Shown here: positions 28,832-38,900 of the stretch, one piece after another
Position numbering within the stretch: position 1 is the first letter of the stretch
How the letters are laid out: every line of letters begins with the position of its first letter
Made by a program: the position numbers and the translations under genes
Source of the DNA: Bacteroidales bacterium
Lineage (GTDB): Bacteria; Bacteroidota; Bacteroidia; Bacteroidales; UBA10428
Length of the DNA stretch: 64,000 nt
NCBI GenBank assembly: GCA_016934395.1
Contig: JAFGSZ010000155.1
Span: forward strand, 33,843-97,842
Reading direction: 5' to 3'
Notes under the pieces: model-generated
Database searches by the model: none
Told to the model about the DNA's origin: nothing
The model's input: only the letters and a program-made list of their open reading frames with translations

Positions 28832-30070
28832 ATGAAAGAAAAAGTAATTCTTGCGTATAGTGGTGGTTTAGATACATCGGTTATTCTTAAATGGCTGATC
28901 GATAAAGGATACGAGGTAATCGCCTATGTTGCGGATGTTGGTCAGGATGATAATTTTAGCGAAGTACGCGAAAAAGCATTAAAAATTGGAGCCTCAAAAG
29001 TTTATATTGAAGATCTGAAAGAAGAATTTGTAACTGATTATATTTTTCCGGCAATTAAAGCAAATGCCATTTACGAAAACAGATACTTACTTGGAACGGC
29101 TCTCGCCCGGCCATTAATTGCCAAAAGACATATCGAAATTGCTCGAAAGGAAAATGCAATTTATGTTTCTCATGGTGCCACAGGAAAAGGAAACGATCAG
29201 GTTCGATTTGAATTATCGTTCTATGCGCTCAATCCAAAGATAAAAGTCCTGGCCCCATGGAAGATGCAGGAATTTCTTGATGAATTTAAGGGCCGCACGG
29301 ATATGCTGAATTATGTAAAAGAAAAAAACATACCTGTTAAAGCCACGCTTTCAAAACCATTTAGTGAAGATGACAATTTATTACACATTAGTCATGAAGC
29401 AGGCATACTCGAAGATCCGGCATTTACGCCCGATAAAGACATTTATACTAAAATGAAATTGCCTCAGGATGCTCCTGATAAAGAAACCAAAATCGAAATT
29501 TATTTTAAAGATGGTGTTCCGATAAAAATTGTAAACAAAAAAGAAAATATTACTAAAACAAAACCTTTAGAATTATTTCAATATGCAAACCAGATAGGTG
29601 GCGAAAACGGAATTGGCCTGCTGGATATGGTAGAAAACCGATTTGTAGGAATAAAATCACGTGGTGTATATGAAACACCCGGAGGTACAATTCTTTATGC
29701 TGCACACAGAGATATTGAAGGTATTGCCATGGATCGCGAGGTAATGAAATTAAGAGATATGTTATCCCCAAAATTTTCAGAACTGGTATACAATGGTTTT
29801 TGGTTTAGCCCCGAAATGGATTTTTTAAGTGCGGCCATTAATAAAAGCCAGGAATTAATCGATGGTGTGGTTTATCTCACATTGTATAAAGGAAACATTT
29901 TTGTTGATGGACGTGAATCACCCAGTTCCTTATATAATAAAGAACTTTCGAGTATGGACATCGAAGGAGGATTCGACCAGAAAGATAGCGCCGGATTTAT
30001 TAAAATTAACGCGATTCGCCTGATGGCTCATCATGCTATATTAAAACAACAATCCAGAAGCAGGATATAA
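28832..30070 (+). CDS. argG: Argininosuccinate synthase
   Basis: 412 residues. It condenses citrulline and aspartate with ATP to argininosuccinate. The PP-loop at the N-terminus is [16 protein letters not shown], followed by the family patterns YVADVGQDD and [16 protein letters not shown]. The rest is typical, including [18 protein letters not shown]. It lies in the operon argR-argG-argH, downstream of a terminator-like hairpin that could set its expression. Confidence 0.96.
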   Translation: MKEKVILAYSGGLDTSVILKWLIDKGYEVIAYVADVGQDDNFSEVREKALKIGASKVYIEDLKEEFVTDYIFPAIKANAIYENRYLLGTALARPLIAKRHIEIARKENAIYVSHGATGKGNDQVRFELSFYALNPKIKVLAPWKMQEFLDEFKGRTDMLNYVKEKNIPVKATLSKPFSEDDNLLHISHEAGILEDPAFTPDKDIYTKMKLPQDAPDKETKIEIYFKDGVPIKIVNKKENITKTKPLELFQYANQIGGENGIGLLDMVENRFVGIKSRGVYETPGGTILYAAHRDIEGIAMDREVMKLRDMLSPKFSELVYNGFWFSPEMDFLSAAINKSQELIDGVVYLTLYKGNIFVDGRESPSSLYNKELSSMDIEGGFDQKDSAGFIKINAIRLMAHHAILKQQSRSRI

Positions 30071-30112
30071 AGGCCTGTTTTGGTTCATTCTAAATTTGAA
30101 GTAAGCGCTGAT

Positions 30113-31456
30113 ATGAAACTCTGGGACAAGGGCATAAAAATAAGTAAACGTATTGAGGATTTTACGGTGGGAAAAGACCGTGAACTTGATTTGTTTCTTG
30201 CCCCATACGACGTTATTGGGACTCTTGCCCATATTACGATGCTGGAAAGTATTGGTTTACTGAGCAGTGATGAATTAAAAATATTGAAGAATGAACTTTT
30301 GGCGGTCTATAAAAATATTCAGAAAGGAAAATTTATTATTGAAGAAGGAGTTGAAGATGTACATTCGGAAATTGAATATTTATTAACACAAAAACTGGGA
30401 GAAGCTGGCAAAAAAATCCATAGTGGCCGTTCGCGAAACGATCAGGTTTTAGTTGATCTTAAATTATTTTCGAGGGATCGTCTTGAAATTATCGTTCATG
30501 CTGTAAAAGAATTGTTTGATGCTTTTATTGCGCAAAGCGAGCAACATAAAAATATTTTATTACCCGGATATACTCATTTACAGGTTGCCATGCCCTCCTC
30601 ATTTGGGTTGTGGTTTGGGGCATATGCAGAGAGTTTGGTTGATGATCTTATTTTTATTCAGGCTGCGTTTGAAATTGCAAATCAAAATCCATTGGGTTCT
30701 GCAGCCGGTTATGGATCATCATTCCCCCTCAACCGGCAAATGACAACTGATTTACTTGGATTTAAATCCATGAACTATAATGTGGTGTATGCACAAATGG
30801 GCCGAAGTAAACTGGAACGGTCTGTTTCTTTTGCTTTTGCTTCACTGGCCTCCACCATATCCAAATTTGCCATGGATGCTTGTTTATATATGAGTCAGAA
30901 TTTTGGATTTATAAGCCTTCCCGATGAATTAACCACTGGTTCGAGTATAATGCCGCATAAAAAAAACCCGGATATTTTTGAACTTTTAAGAGCCAACTGC
31001 AACAAATTACAAGCTCTTCCTTCAGAAGTTATAATTTTAACCAATAATCTGCCATCTGGATATTTCAGGGATTTCCAGTTACTTAAAGAATCTTTTTTAC
31101 CAGCCTTTTTCAGAATGCAGGATTGTATTGAAATATGCACCTTTATAATTAAAAATATTCGTGTAAACGAACAAAGTATACATGAAGAAAAATATAATTA
31201 TTTGTTTAGTGTAGAAGAAGTCAATAAATCAGTCCTTCAGGGAGTGCCTTTTCGTGAAGCATATAAAAAAACCGCTGAAGATATTGCATCCGGCAAATAT
31301 ACCCCGGAACGTAAAGTAAACCATACGCACGAAGGAAGTATAGGCAACCTCTGCAACGATAAGATAATACATAAAATGGAAGAGAAAATATCAGGTTTTG
31401 AATTTGATTCGATTCATAAAGCAGTGGAAGAATTATTAGAAGAGGATGAAAAATAA
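30113..31456 (+). CDS. argH: Argininosuccinate lyase
   Basis: 447 residues from the ATG at 30113; the frame is open to a TTG at 30080 but MKLWDKGIKISKRIEDF is the normal N-terminus. It splits argininosuccinate into arginine and fumarate. The fumarase/aspartase signature is GSSIMPHKKNPDIFELLRA, with HSGRSRNDQ and the helix signature PGYTHLQVAMP also present. The stop overlaps the start of the next gene by 11 bp, so the following proB-like gene is translationally coupled. Confidence 0.95.
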   Translation: MKLWDKGIKISKRIEDFTVGKDRELDLFLAPYDVIGTLAHITMLESIGLLSSDELKILKNELLAVYKNIQKGKFIIEEGVEDVHSEIEYLLTQKLGEAGKKIHSGRSRNDQVLVDLKLFSRDRLEIIVHAVKELFDAFIAQSEQHKNILLPGYTHLQVAMPSSFGLWFGAYAESLVDDLIFIQAAFEIANQNPLGSAAGYGSSFPLNRQMTTDLLGFKSMNYNVVYAQMGRSKLERSVSFAFASLASTISKFAMDACLYMSQNFGFISLPDELTTGSSIMPHKKNPDIFELLRANCNKLQALPSEVIILTNNLPSGYFRDFQLLKESFLPAFFRMQDCIEICTFIIKNIRVNEQSIHEEKYNYLFSVEEVNKSVLQGVPFREAYKKTAEDIASGKYTPERKVNHTHEGSIGNLCNDKIIHKMEEKISGFEFDSIHKAVEELLEEDEK

Positions 31457-32123
31457 ACAATACAGAATTGTTGTTCGGGTAGAAATTACCACCTTATTGG
31501 ATGATAGGGGTAAGTTGAGCCACGATAAAATGGACCGGCTGGCGATGGTATTATCCAACCTGAAAAACAGCGGAAAACAAATATTACTAGTTTCTTCAGG
31601 AGCTATAGTTTTAGGCACTGAAAAATTGGGATTATCAAAGCAACCTGTTGATTATATCGGTATGATGGCAACAGCTGCTGCCGGACAAGCTGAATTAATA
31701 AAAATATACCAGCATCATTTTGGTGAATATAACCAGATTGTGGCTCAGGTTCTTCTTACTGCCGATATTATTCATTCGTTAGAAAGGGTTGAAAATGCAA
31801 GAAATACATTTAATACTTTATTGGAGATGAATATTCTTCCGATTATCAACGAAAATGATGTGGTTTCCACCTCCGATATCGAATTGAATGATAATTATCC
31901 GCTTGCATTAAATGTAGCCAGAATTGTCGAAGCGCACATGATACTCGTTAAATATGATAATAATGGGAAATTTCTGATTATTCCCAGAGGTAAAAATTCA
32001 TTACAGCTGGTTAACGATGAAAAGGAATTATTGAATTTACTGGAAAATTTTTATAATAAAATGATGCTCGATGAGCGCCTTTCGGAAGAATTTCCTACAA
32101 CCCTTGAAAATGTTGAAATTTGA
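31446..32123 (+). CDS. Degenerate glutamate 5-kinase paralogue (probable pseudo-enzyme)
   Basis: 225 residues, clearly homologous to the intact proB that follows (shared ILLVSSGAI, GQAELIKIYQ, IVAQVLLT, LPIINENDVVST). Key sites are altered. The phosphate-binding lysine start KIGTSTL is VRVEITTLL; the aspartate-rich DNDSLSA is NDNYPLA; the nucleotide loop LSDIDGLYSADP is replaced by VKYDNNGKFLIIPRG; and the GTGGMKTKLTAA segment is missing. It is still an uninterrupted frame with overlap to argH, which argues for selection. It could be a regulatory subunit of ProB, or a decaying copy. Confidence 0.75.
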   Translation: MKNKQYRIVVRVEITTLLDDRGKLSHDKMDRLAMVLSNLKNSGKQILLVSSGAIVLGTEKLGLSKQPVDYIGMMATAAAGQAELIKIYQHHFGEYNQIVAQVLLTADIIHSLERVENARNTFNTLLEMNILPIINENDVVSTSDIELNDNYPLALNVARIVEAHMILVKYDNNGKFLIIPRGKNSLQLVNDEKELLNLLENFYNKMMLDERLSEEFPTTLENVEI

Positions 32124-32133
32124 AAAGAAGCAG

Positions 32134-32949
32134 ATGATGAGAAGCAGGGAAAAAATAAAATATGCCAAACGTATAGTGTTTAAAATAGGAACATCTACAC
32201 TTTCATACCCTAACGGGCGTCTTAATTTTCAACGAATACGCCAGCTTGCAGAAGTATTGAGCACAGTAAAACAACAGGGAAAGGAAGTAATACTGGTAAC
32301 TTCAGGGGCAATTGGAGTAGGCGCCGGACGATTAGGTTTGCTTGAAAAACCGCTTAACCTGGCTAAAAAACAAGCCCTTGCGGCAATTGGTCAGGCCGAA
32401 TTAATAAAAATTTATCAGAAATTTTTCGAAGAACATCATCAGATCGTAGCGCAGGTATTACTAACAAAAGATATTGTAACCAGTCCGCTAAAACACCAGA
32501 ATGCAAAAAATACGCTTGAAAAACTGCTCTCATTGGAAATTATTCCAATAATAAACGAGAATGATACCATTTCCACATACGAAATTGAGTTTGGAGACAA
32601 TGATTCTCTTTCGGCAATGGTATCTACTGCGGTTCAGGCAGATTTACTCATTATGTTATCGGATATCGATGGTTTATATTCTGCTGATCCCAAAATCGAA
32701 AAACACGCTACTATTATAAACACGGTTGAAGAAATCACTCCCGAATTAGAAAAACTTGCTGCAGGCACTGGTACATCATTTGGAACTGGAGGAATGAAAA
32801 CAAAACTGACCGCCGCCAAAATGTGTTCCGATGCCCATATTGATACCATTATTACAAACGGAAGTAATCCTTATATCATATTTGACATTCTTGAAGGACA
32901 AGCTGTTGGAACGCATTTTTTATCTAAACAGGAACATCCGGTAAACTAA
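32134..32949 (+). CDS. proB: Glutamate 5-kinase (single domain, no PUA)
   Basis: About 271 residues. It phosphorylates glutamate at the gamma carboxyl, the first step of proline synthesis. It has the complete amino-acid kinase pattern: VFKIGTSTL, VTSGAIGVGAGRLGL, INENDTISTYEIEFGDNDSL, LSDIDGLYSADP and GTGTSFGTGGMKTKLTAAKM. The C-terminal PUA domain of E. coli ProB is absent. The start is uncertain (ATG at 32071, 32110, 32134 or 32137 in frame). I take 32134, 10 bp after the previous stop, because the upstream residues are not conserved in the family. proA follows after 6 bp. Confidence 0.92.
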   Translation: MMRSREKIKYAKRIVFKIGTSTLSYPNGRLNFQRIRQLAEVLSTVKQQGKEVILVTSGAIGVGAGRLGLLEKPLNLAKKQALAAIGQAELIKIYQKFFEEHHQIVAQVLLTKDIVTSPLKHQNAKNTLEKLLSLEIIPIINENDTISTYEIEFGDNDSLSAMVSTAVQADLLIMLSDIDGLYSADPKIEKHATIINTVEEITPELEKLAAGTGTSFGTGGMKTKLTAAKMCSDAHIDTIITNGSNPYIIFDILEGQAVGTHFLSKQEHPVN

Positions 32950-32955
32950 TTGACA

Positions 32956-34206
32956 ATGAAAGAAGCACTATATGAAAAAGGCCGGCAGGTAAAAGCTGCT
33001 GCCCGCGAACTGGTAAAAATTTCTCCTGAAAAGAAAAACAAAGCGTTGCAAATAATTGCTGATGAAATTGAGCAAAACCGTGAAAGAATTAAAAAAGAAA
33101 ATCTGCTTGATCTTAAAAACGGCGAAGAAAAAGGACTTTCAAAAGCTTTTATAGACAGACTTACTCTAACCGATACCCGTATTGATGGTATGATCCAGAT
33201 TTTGGAAGATGTCCAAAAGCTTCAGGATCCGGTGGGAGAAATTATTGGAATGAATACATTACCTAATGGACTTAAAGTAGGACAGATGCGTATGCCTTTG
33301 GGTGTGATTGGAATTATTTTTGAATCCCGTCCCAATGTATGTGTTGAAGTAGCAGCATTAACTATAAAATCAGCTAACGGAGTTATACTGAGGGGAGGAT
33401 CTGATGCAATTCATTCAAACATTTGCCTGATAAGCATTATTAAACAAGGTTTAAAAAAGGCCGGGTTGCCTGAAAATGCGGTTGAAATCATTGAAAATAC
33501 CGACCGGGAAACAGTTAAGATATTATTAAAAATGAAAGACTATCTTGATGTTATTATTCCAAGGGGAGGATTAAACCTGATACGTTTTGTGGAAGAAAAC
33601 TCTGTGATCCCGGTAATACGGCACGACCTAGGGATTTGTCATACCTATGTTGATAAAGATGCCAACCTGGAAATGGCCGTATCGATCTCATTTAATGCCA
33701 AGGTACAACGCCCGGGTGTTTGTAATTCAATGGAAACACTACTGGTACATGAATCTATTGCTGCCCGTTTCCTGCCAAAAATTGCTGTTAAGTTGCAGGA
33801 TGCCGGAGTTGAAATTCGTTCTTGCAGTAAAACTAAAGTTTTGTTGCCAGATACAAAAGATGCTACAGAAGAGGATTGGAGTACGGAATACCTCGATTTA
33901 ATTCTTTCGGTAAAAATAGTGCGCTCCATTGATGAAGCTATTGATCATATCAACACATATGGATCGCATCATTCAGATGCCATTGTAACTGAAAATTATA
34001 CAAATGGAATGCAATTTCTTAATGAGGTGGACTCAGCAGCCTGTTTCATCAATGCTTCCACAAGATTTACCGATGGAAATGAATTTGGGCTTGGCGCAGA
34101 AATGGGGATCAGCAATCAGAAACTTCATGTTAGAGGCCCTATGGGATTAAAAGAATTAACTTCTGCAAAATACATAATATTTGGAAGTGGCCAGATACGA
34201 GAGTAA
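32956..34206 (+). CDS. proA: Gamma-glutamyl phosphate reductase
   Basis: 416 residues. It reduces glutamyl-5-phosphate with NADPH to glutamate semialdehyde, the second step of proline synthesis. The catalytic cysteine is in VQRPGVCNSMETLLVHE. MPLGVIGIIFESRPNV, ILRGGSDAIHSN and IIPRGGLNLIRFV are family hallmarks. A TTG 6 bp upstream is an alternative start. It is the last gene of the arg/pro operon. The following 118 bp contain no convincing terminator. Confidence 0.95.
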   Translation: MKEALYEKGRQVKAAARELVKISPEKKNKALQIIADEIEQNRERIKKENLLDLKNGEEKGLSKAFIDRLTLTDTRIDGMIQILEDVQKLQDPVGEIIGMNTLPNGLKVGQMRMPLGVIGIIFESRPNVCVEVAALTIKSANGVILRGGSDAIHSNICLISIIKQGLKKAGLPENAVEIIENTDRETVKILLKMKDYLDVIIPRGGLNLIRFVEENSVIPVIRHDLGICHTYVDKDANLEMAVSISFNAKVQRPGVCNSMETLLVHESIAARFLPKIAVKLQDAGVEIRSCSKTKVLLPDTKDATEEDWSTEYLDLILSVKIVRSIDEAIDHINTYGSHHSDAIVTENYTNGMQFLNEVDSAACFINASTRFTDGNEFGLGAEMGISNQKLHVRGPMGLKELTSAKYIIFGSGQIRE

Positions 34207-34324
34207 TTCTGGTGTATACATAAATTTAAATATATATATCTATTTAAACTTATTTTAAAATAATGACATTAATCATATAAAAACAATTTTCGTGTATCTT
34301 TATGCCCTCTAAAAAATTAAAACT

Positions 34325-35671
34325 ATGAATATATTAGAAAAATTAGACGAACTATCCATAAAATCTGCAGGTATCGATAAAGAATTATTTACCCGCTATA
34401 GTGTCAAAAGGGGGTTGCGTAATCAGGATGGCTCGGGGGTTTTGGTGGGTCTTACAAATATAGGTGATGTAGTGGGATATGAAAAAAAAGGAGATCAAGT
34501 AATCCCTGCTCACGGACAATTATATTATCGCGGTATTAGTATAAATGATATAACTCGTGGATTTCAAAAAGATGGAAGGCATGGATTTGATGAAACTGTA
34601 TTTTTATTATTATCAGGAAAGTTACCAAATCAGAATGAGCTTCATAATTTTTCTTCGTATCTGGTAGGGTTGCGGGATCTGCCATCTTATTTTACCAAAA
34701 ATATGATTCTTTCCCTTCGAGGAAAAAATATTATGAATATGCTGGCACGTTCCGTACTGGTATTATACACAATGGATGAACAGGCCGAAGATCACAGCCA
34801 TATGAATGTGCTTCAGCAATCGTTAAATCTTATTGCAAAATTTCCGGTAATTACTGCTTATTCATATTTTGGATTCAGACATTCATACCAGAGAAAATCT
34901 CTTATTATACGGCATCCTGATCCGGCGTTAAGTACTGCAGAAAATTTCCTTTATATGTTAAAGGGTGAAAACTATAGTCGTCTTGAAGCCGACATTCTTG
35001 ATCTTAATCTGGTATTACATGCAGAACACGGAGGAGGAAATAACTCATCCTTTACTACCCGCGTTGTTAGTTCTTCAGGTACCGATACATATTCAGCCAT
35101 TGCGGCTGCACTGGGCTCACTGAAAGGTTTCTTGCATGGTGGCGCAAATATTCAGGTAATTGAAATGATGAAAGACATTAAAAAGAATGTAAAAGATTGG
35201 AATGATAAAAAAGAACTTTCAGAATATTTATTAAAAATCCTAAAAGGGGAAGCCGGTGATGGTTCAGGTAAAATTTATGGCATCGGACATGCTATTTATA
35301 CATTGTCTGATCCAAGGGCTGTACTGTTAAAAGAAAAAGCACGCGAACTTGCTGAAGAAAAAGGCAGAACCGATGAATTTAAATTGTACGAAAATATTGA
35401 AGAGCTTGCACCTGAAGTATTTGGAAAATTTAAAAGTGAAAACTCTAAAACGATTGCTCCCAATGTTGACTTTTACTCAGGTTTTGTATACAAATGTATT
35501 GACATTCCAAAAGAAATTTATACGCCAATATTTGCTGTTTCACGAATAGCAGGCTGGTGTGCACACCGGTTGGAAGAAATTACCTTCTCATCAAAACGAA
35601 TTATCCGCCCGGCCTATAAAAATGTATTTGGAAGGGCAGATTATGAACCTATGGAAGAACGCTCAGAATAA
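34325..35671 (+). CDS. Citrate synthase
   Basis: 448 residues. It condenses acetyl-CoA and oxaloacetate at the entry of the TCA cycle. In this phylum this leads toward 2-oxoglutarate and glutamate. Catalytic motifs: LHAEHGGGNNSSFTTR, HGGAN, GIGHAIYTLSDPRA and VDFYSGFVYK. The length and N-terminal extension match the roughly 450-residue group seen in anaerobic bacteria, rather than the hexameric GltA. 2-methylcitrate synthase is possible but there are no prp genes. A weak -7 element (TATCTTTA, 34295-34302) precedes it. It lies next to gltBD, which uses the 2-oxoglutarate. Confidence 0.88.
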   Translation: MNILEKLDELSIKSAGIDKELFTRYSVKRGLRNQDGSGVLVGLTNIGDVVGYEKKGDQVIPAHGQLYYRGISINDITRGFQKDGRHGFDETVFLLLSGKLPNQNELHNFSSYLVGLRDLPSYFTKNMILSLRGKNIMNMLARSVLVLYTMDEQAEDHSHMNVLQQSLNLIAKFPVITAYSYFGFRHSYQRKSLIIRHPDPALSTAENFLYMLKGENYSRLEADILDLNLVLHAEHGGGNNSSFTTRVVSSSGTDTYSAIAAALGSLKGFLHGGANIQVIEMMKDIKKNVKDWNDKKELSEYLLKILKGEAGDGSGKIYGIGHAIYTLSDPRAVLLKEKARELAEEKGRTDEFKLYENIEELAPEVFGKFKSENSKTIAPNVDFYSGFVYKCIDIPKEIYTPIFAVSRIAGWCAHRLEEITFSSKRIIRPAYKNVFGRADYEPMEERSE

Positions 35672-35727
35672 AGTGTTGTATTAATGTTAAAAATAAAGAC
35701 AATACCCGGAATAAATGAGAATTATAT

Positions 35728-35749
35728 TATCTTTGTTCGTTCAAAGATA
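35728..35749 (+). promoter_or_regulatory. gltB leader promoter -7 element inside a dyad
   Basis: TATCTTTG (35728-35735) is a perfect TAnnTTTG element. It is mirrored by CAAAGATA (35742-35749) around a 6-bp centre, giving an 8-bp perfect dyad that spans the -7 element and the expected start site. No clear -33 element is visible, which may mean an activator is needed or that the dyad is an operator. Confidence 0.6.
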
Positions 35750-35756
35750 TATTACT

Positions 35757-35813
35757 ATGGTCCTTTCAATTAATAATATGAACAACGTGATAAAGATGAA
35801 TAATACCGACTGA
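35757..35813 (+). CDS. Candidate gltB leader peptide (18 codons, Asn-rich)
   Basis: An ATG 15-20 nt after the predicted transcription start opens an 18-codon frame, MVLSINNMNNVIKMNNTD, ending in TGA. It has six Asn codons in three adjacent pairs. The stop codon overlaps the first arm of the antiterminator stem (35812-35819), the geometry expected of a ribosome-mediated attenuator. The frame may be a chance product of an AT-rich sequence. The case rests on its placement relative to the two competing stems. Confidence 0.55.
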   Translation: MVLSINNMNNVIKMNNTD

Positions 35814-35851
35814 GAATGGTATATTTATATATAATGAAGGCAGCCATTCTC
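35812..35851 (+). promoter_or_regulatory. Antiterminator stem of the gltB leader
   Basis: GAGAATGG (35812-35819) pairs perfectly with CCATTCTC (35844-35851) across a 24-nt loop. The second arm is the same segment that forms the 5' side of the terminator at 35843-35872, so the two structures exclude each other. Confidence 0.65.
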
Positions 35852-35872
35852 AAATACAGAATGGCTTTTTTT
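35843..35872 (+). terminator. Terminator of the gltB leader (attenuator)
   Basis: GCCATTCT (35843-35850) and AGAATGGC (35858-35865) pair perfectly around a 7-nt loop and are followed by seven T. It lies 33 bp before the gltB start codon and downstream of a leader promoter, so it would stop transcription before gltB unless the antiterminator forms. Confidence 0.8.
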
Positions 35873-35904
35873 ACGAATAAATATTAAACATAAATTGTTT
35901 TACA

Positions 35905-38900
35905 ATGATTAATCGATTTCCGAAAGCACAGGGATTATACAATCCAAAGAATGAACATGATAGTTGTGGTATAGGATTCGTCACACAGATAAAGGGAATC
36001 AAATCTCATGATATTGTATCTAAAGGTCTTGAGGTACTTGTAAATATGACCCATAGGGGTGCCGAAAGTTCTGATAATGTTTCAGGAGATGGAGCAGGTA
36101 TTTTAATTCAACTACCCCACAAATTCATTCTTTCTCTGGGTATTAAAGTCCCCGAACCAGGACAATACGGTTCAGGTTTGGTCTTTTTACCACAGGATGA
36201 AACTGAAAGAAAAAAATGCGAACAGATCCTTATAGATTGTTGTATTTCCGAACATCTGGATGTAATTGATATTATCGATGTGAAAACCGATAGCAGCGTA
36301 TTGGGAGAGATTTCAAGAAGTACGGAACCTGTTGTTCGTCAGATATTTGTTGCAGGCCATTTTGAACAGGATGAGCTGGAAAGAAAACTTTATATTGCCC
36401 GGAAACAGGCTGAAAAAAGTGTGAGGGAATCAAACATTAAGAACAAAGAAGCCTTTTATTTACCAAGTTTTTCTTCAAAAATATTTATATATAAAGGCAT
36501 GCTCACACCAGACCAGGTTGAACGGTATTTTATCGACCTGAAAAATCCCAATATGGATAGTGCAATAGCCCTGGTACATTCAAGATTTAGCACAAACACT
36601 TTCCCTACCTGGGATCTCGCTCAGCCTTTCCGGTTTTTAGCACACAATGGTGAAATTAACACTATTAAAGGCAATCGTATGTGGATGACCGCCAGGGAAT
36701 CTCTTATGAAATCTGAATTGTTTGGAGATGACCTTAAAAAGTTATTTCCAATTATTGAGCCCAATAAAAGTGATTCTGCATCGCTTGATAATGCGCTGGA
36801 ATTTCTGGTTCTTACAGGAAAAACGCTGCCACACGCATTAAGCATGCTTATTCCGGAATCCTGGAATGATAAAAACCCGATTCCGGAAAGTCTGAAAGCC
36901 TATTACGAATATCATTCCACTATTATGGAACCCTGGGACGGACCAGCTTCTATTGTTTTCAGCGATGGACGCTACATCGGCGGTACCCTTGACAGAAACG
37001 GATTAAGGCCTTCTAGATTTGTAATTACCCATGATGATGTAATCGTTATGGGATCTGAAGTCGGGGTGCAGGTTTTTCCTCCCGAAAAAATAAAAGAAAA
37101 AGGACGATTGCGCCCGGGAAAAATTCTGCTTGTAGATACAAAATTTGGAATTATTGTTCCCGATGATGATGTAAAGCTTGGGTTAACAGAACGGAATCCA
37201 TATTTTAACTGGCTAAAAGAAAATCGGATTGAACTCAAGGATATTGAAGTAAAAGAGCGCGTACCTACCACTCTTGGTGACCAGTATGATACTTATCTTA
37301 ATGTATTCGGATATACAAAAGAAGACGTAGAAATATTAATTAAGCCTATGGCTCTTCAGGGCCAGGAACCGACAAATTCGATGGGTAATGATACCCCACT
37401 TGCTGTAATGTCGGACAAGCCACAACGCTTGTTTAATTATTTTAAACAGCTTTTTGCCCAGGTTACAAATCCTCCGATCGATCCAATACGCGAAGGGCTC
37501 GTGATGGCGCTTACTAATTATATTGGTTCAGTTTCAAAAAATATTCTAATCGAATCACAGTCGCATTGTAAACTGATTAAATTCCGGCAACCTGTAATAA
37601 CGAATACAGAGCTTGGAAAAATCACCATGCTCGACCAGAATGAATTTTCCTACGAAAGGCTGCCCATGTTGTTTCCCGCTGTTGGCACGGGTAAAGGCAA
37701 AGCTCTTGAAATGGCTCTTGAAGATCTTTGTAATAAGGCAGAAAAAGCCGTAGATAAAGGACGGAATTTTATTATCCTTTCCGATAAAGGAATCAGTAAA
37801 GATATGGCCCCAATCCCATCCTTGCTTGCAGTTTCAGCAGTGCATCATCACCTTATAAATGCAAAAAAACGAATGCAGGTTGGCCTGATAGTTGAAACGG
37901 CAGATGCCCGCGAAGTGCATCATTTTGCATTATTATTGGGTTACGGCGCAAGTGTTGTAAATCCATATGGAGCTTTTGCAATTATTGAAAAATTAACTGA
38001 AAACAGTGATCTGAATATCGATTATGTAAGAGCCCGTGAAAATTATATTAAAGCCATTTCAAAAGGATTATTAAAAATCCTTTCAAAAATGGGAATTTCC
38101 ACGTTGCGAAGCTACCATGGTTCTCAAATATTCGAAGCCCTGGGAATAGATGAAAAAATAACACAAAAATATTTTACCGGAACCGATTCCCGAATTGGAG
38201 GAATTGGAATGGACGAGATTGCTCTGGAAGCCCTGATTCCGCATTCAGAAGCCTATACAGAAAGTAATAAACCTCGTGAAGGATTACATTCACAGGGTAT
38301 TTACAGTTACCGGAAAGACGGGGAGAAGCATAGCTGGAATCCTGAATCTATAGGACTTTTACAATGGGCTACCCGTACCAACAGTTTTGAAAAATATAAA
38401 GAATACAGTAACCTGATTAATTTTGAAAACAGGGAACCTCATTATATAAGAGGATGTGTAAATATTAAAAATAATAATCCCGTTCCACTCGATGAGGTTG
38501 AACCCGCTTCAGAAATTATGAAGCGCTTTGTTACCGGGGCTATGTCATTTGGATCCATTAGCAAAGAAGCTCACGAAGCGCTTGCCATAGCCATGAACAA
38601 AATCGGGGGCAGAAGTAATACCGGCGAAGGCGGTGAAGATCCCAACCGTTTTATCCCGCGCCCTGATGGAACTTATGCCAGAAGCGCTATTAAACAGGTT
38701 GCTTCCGGCCGTTTTGGTGTTACCATTAATTATCTGGTAAATGCAGATGAAATTCAGATAAAAATAGCCCAGGGCGCAAAACCTGGTGAAGGAGGCCAGC
38801 TTCCCGGACACAAAGTGGATAAGATTATTGCTAAAATCCGGAATTCAACTCCCGGAATTACTTTAATATCTCCACCTCCTCATCATGACATATATTCGAT

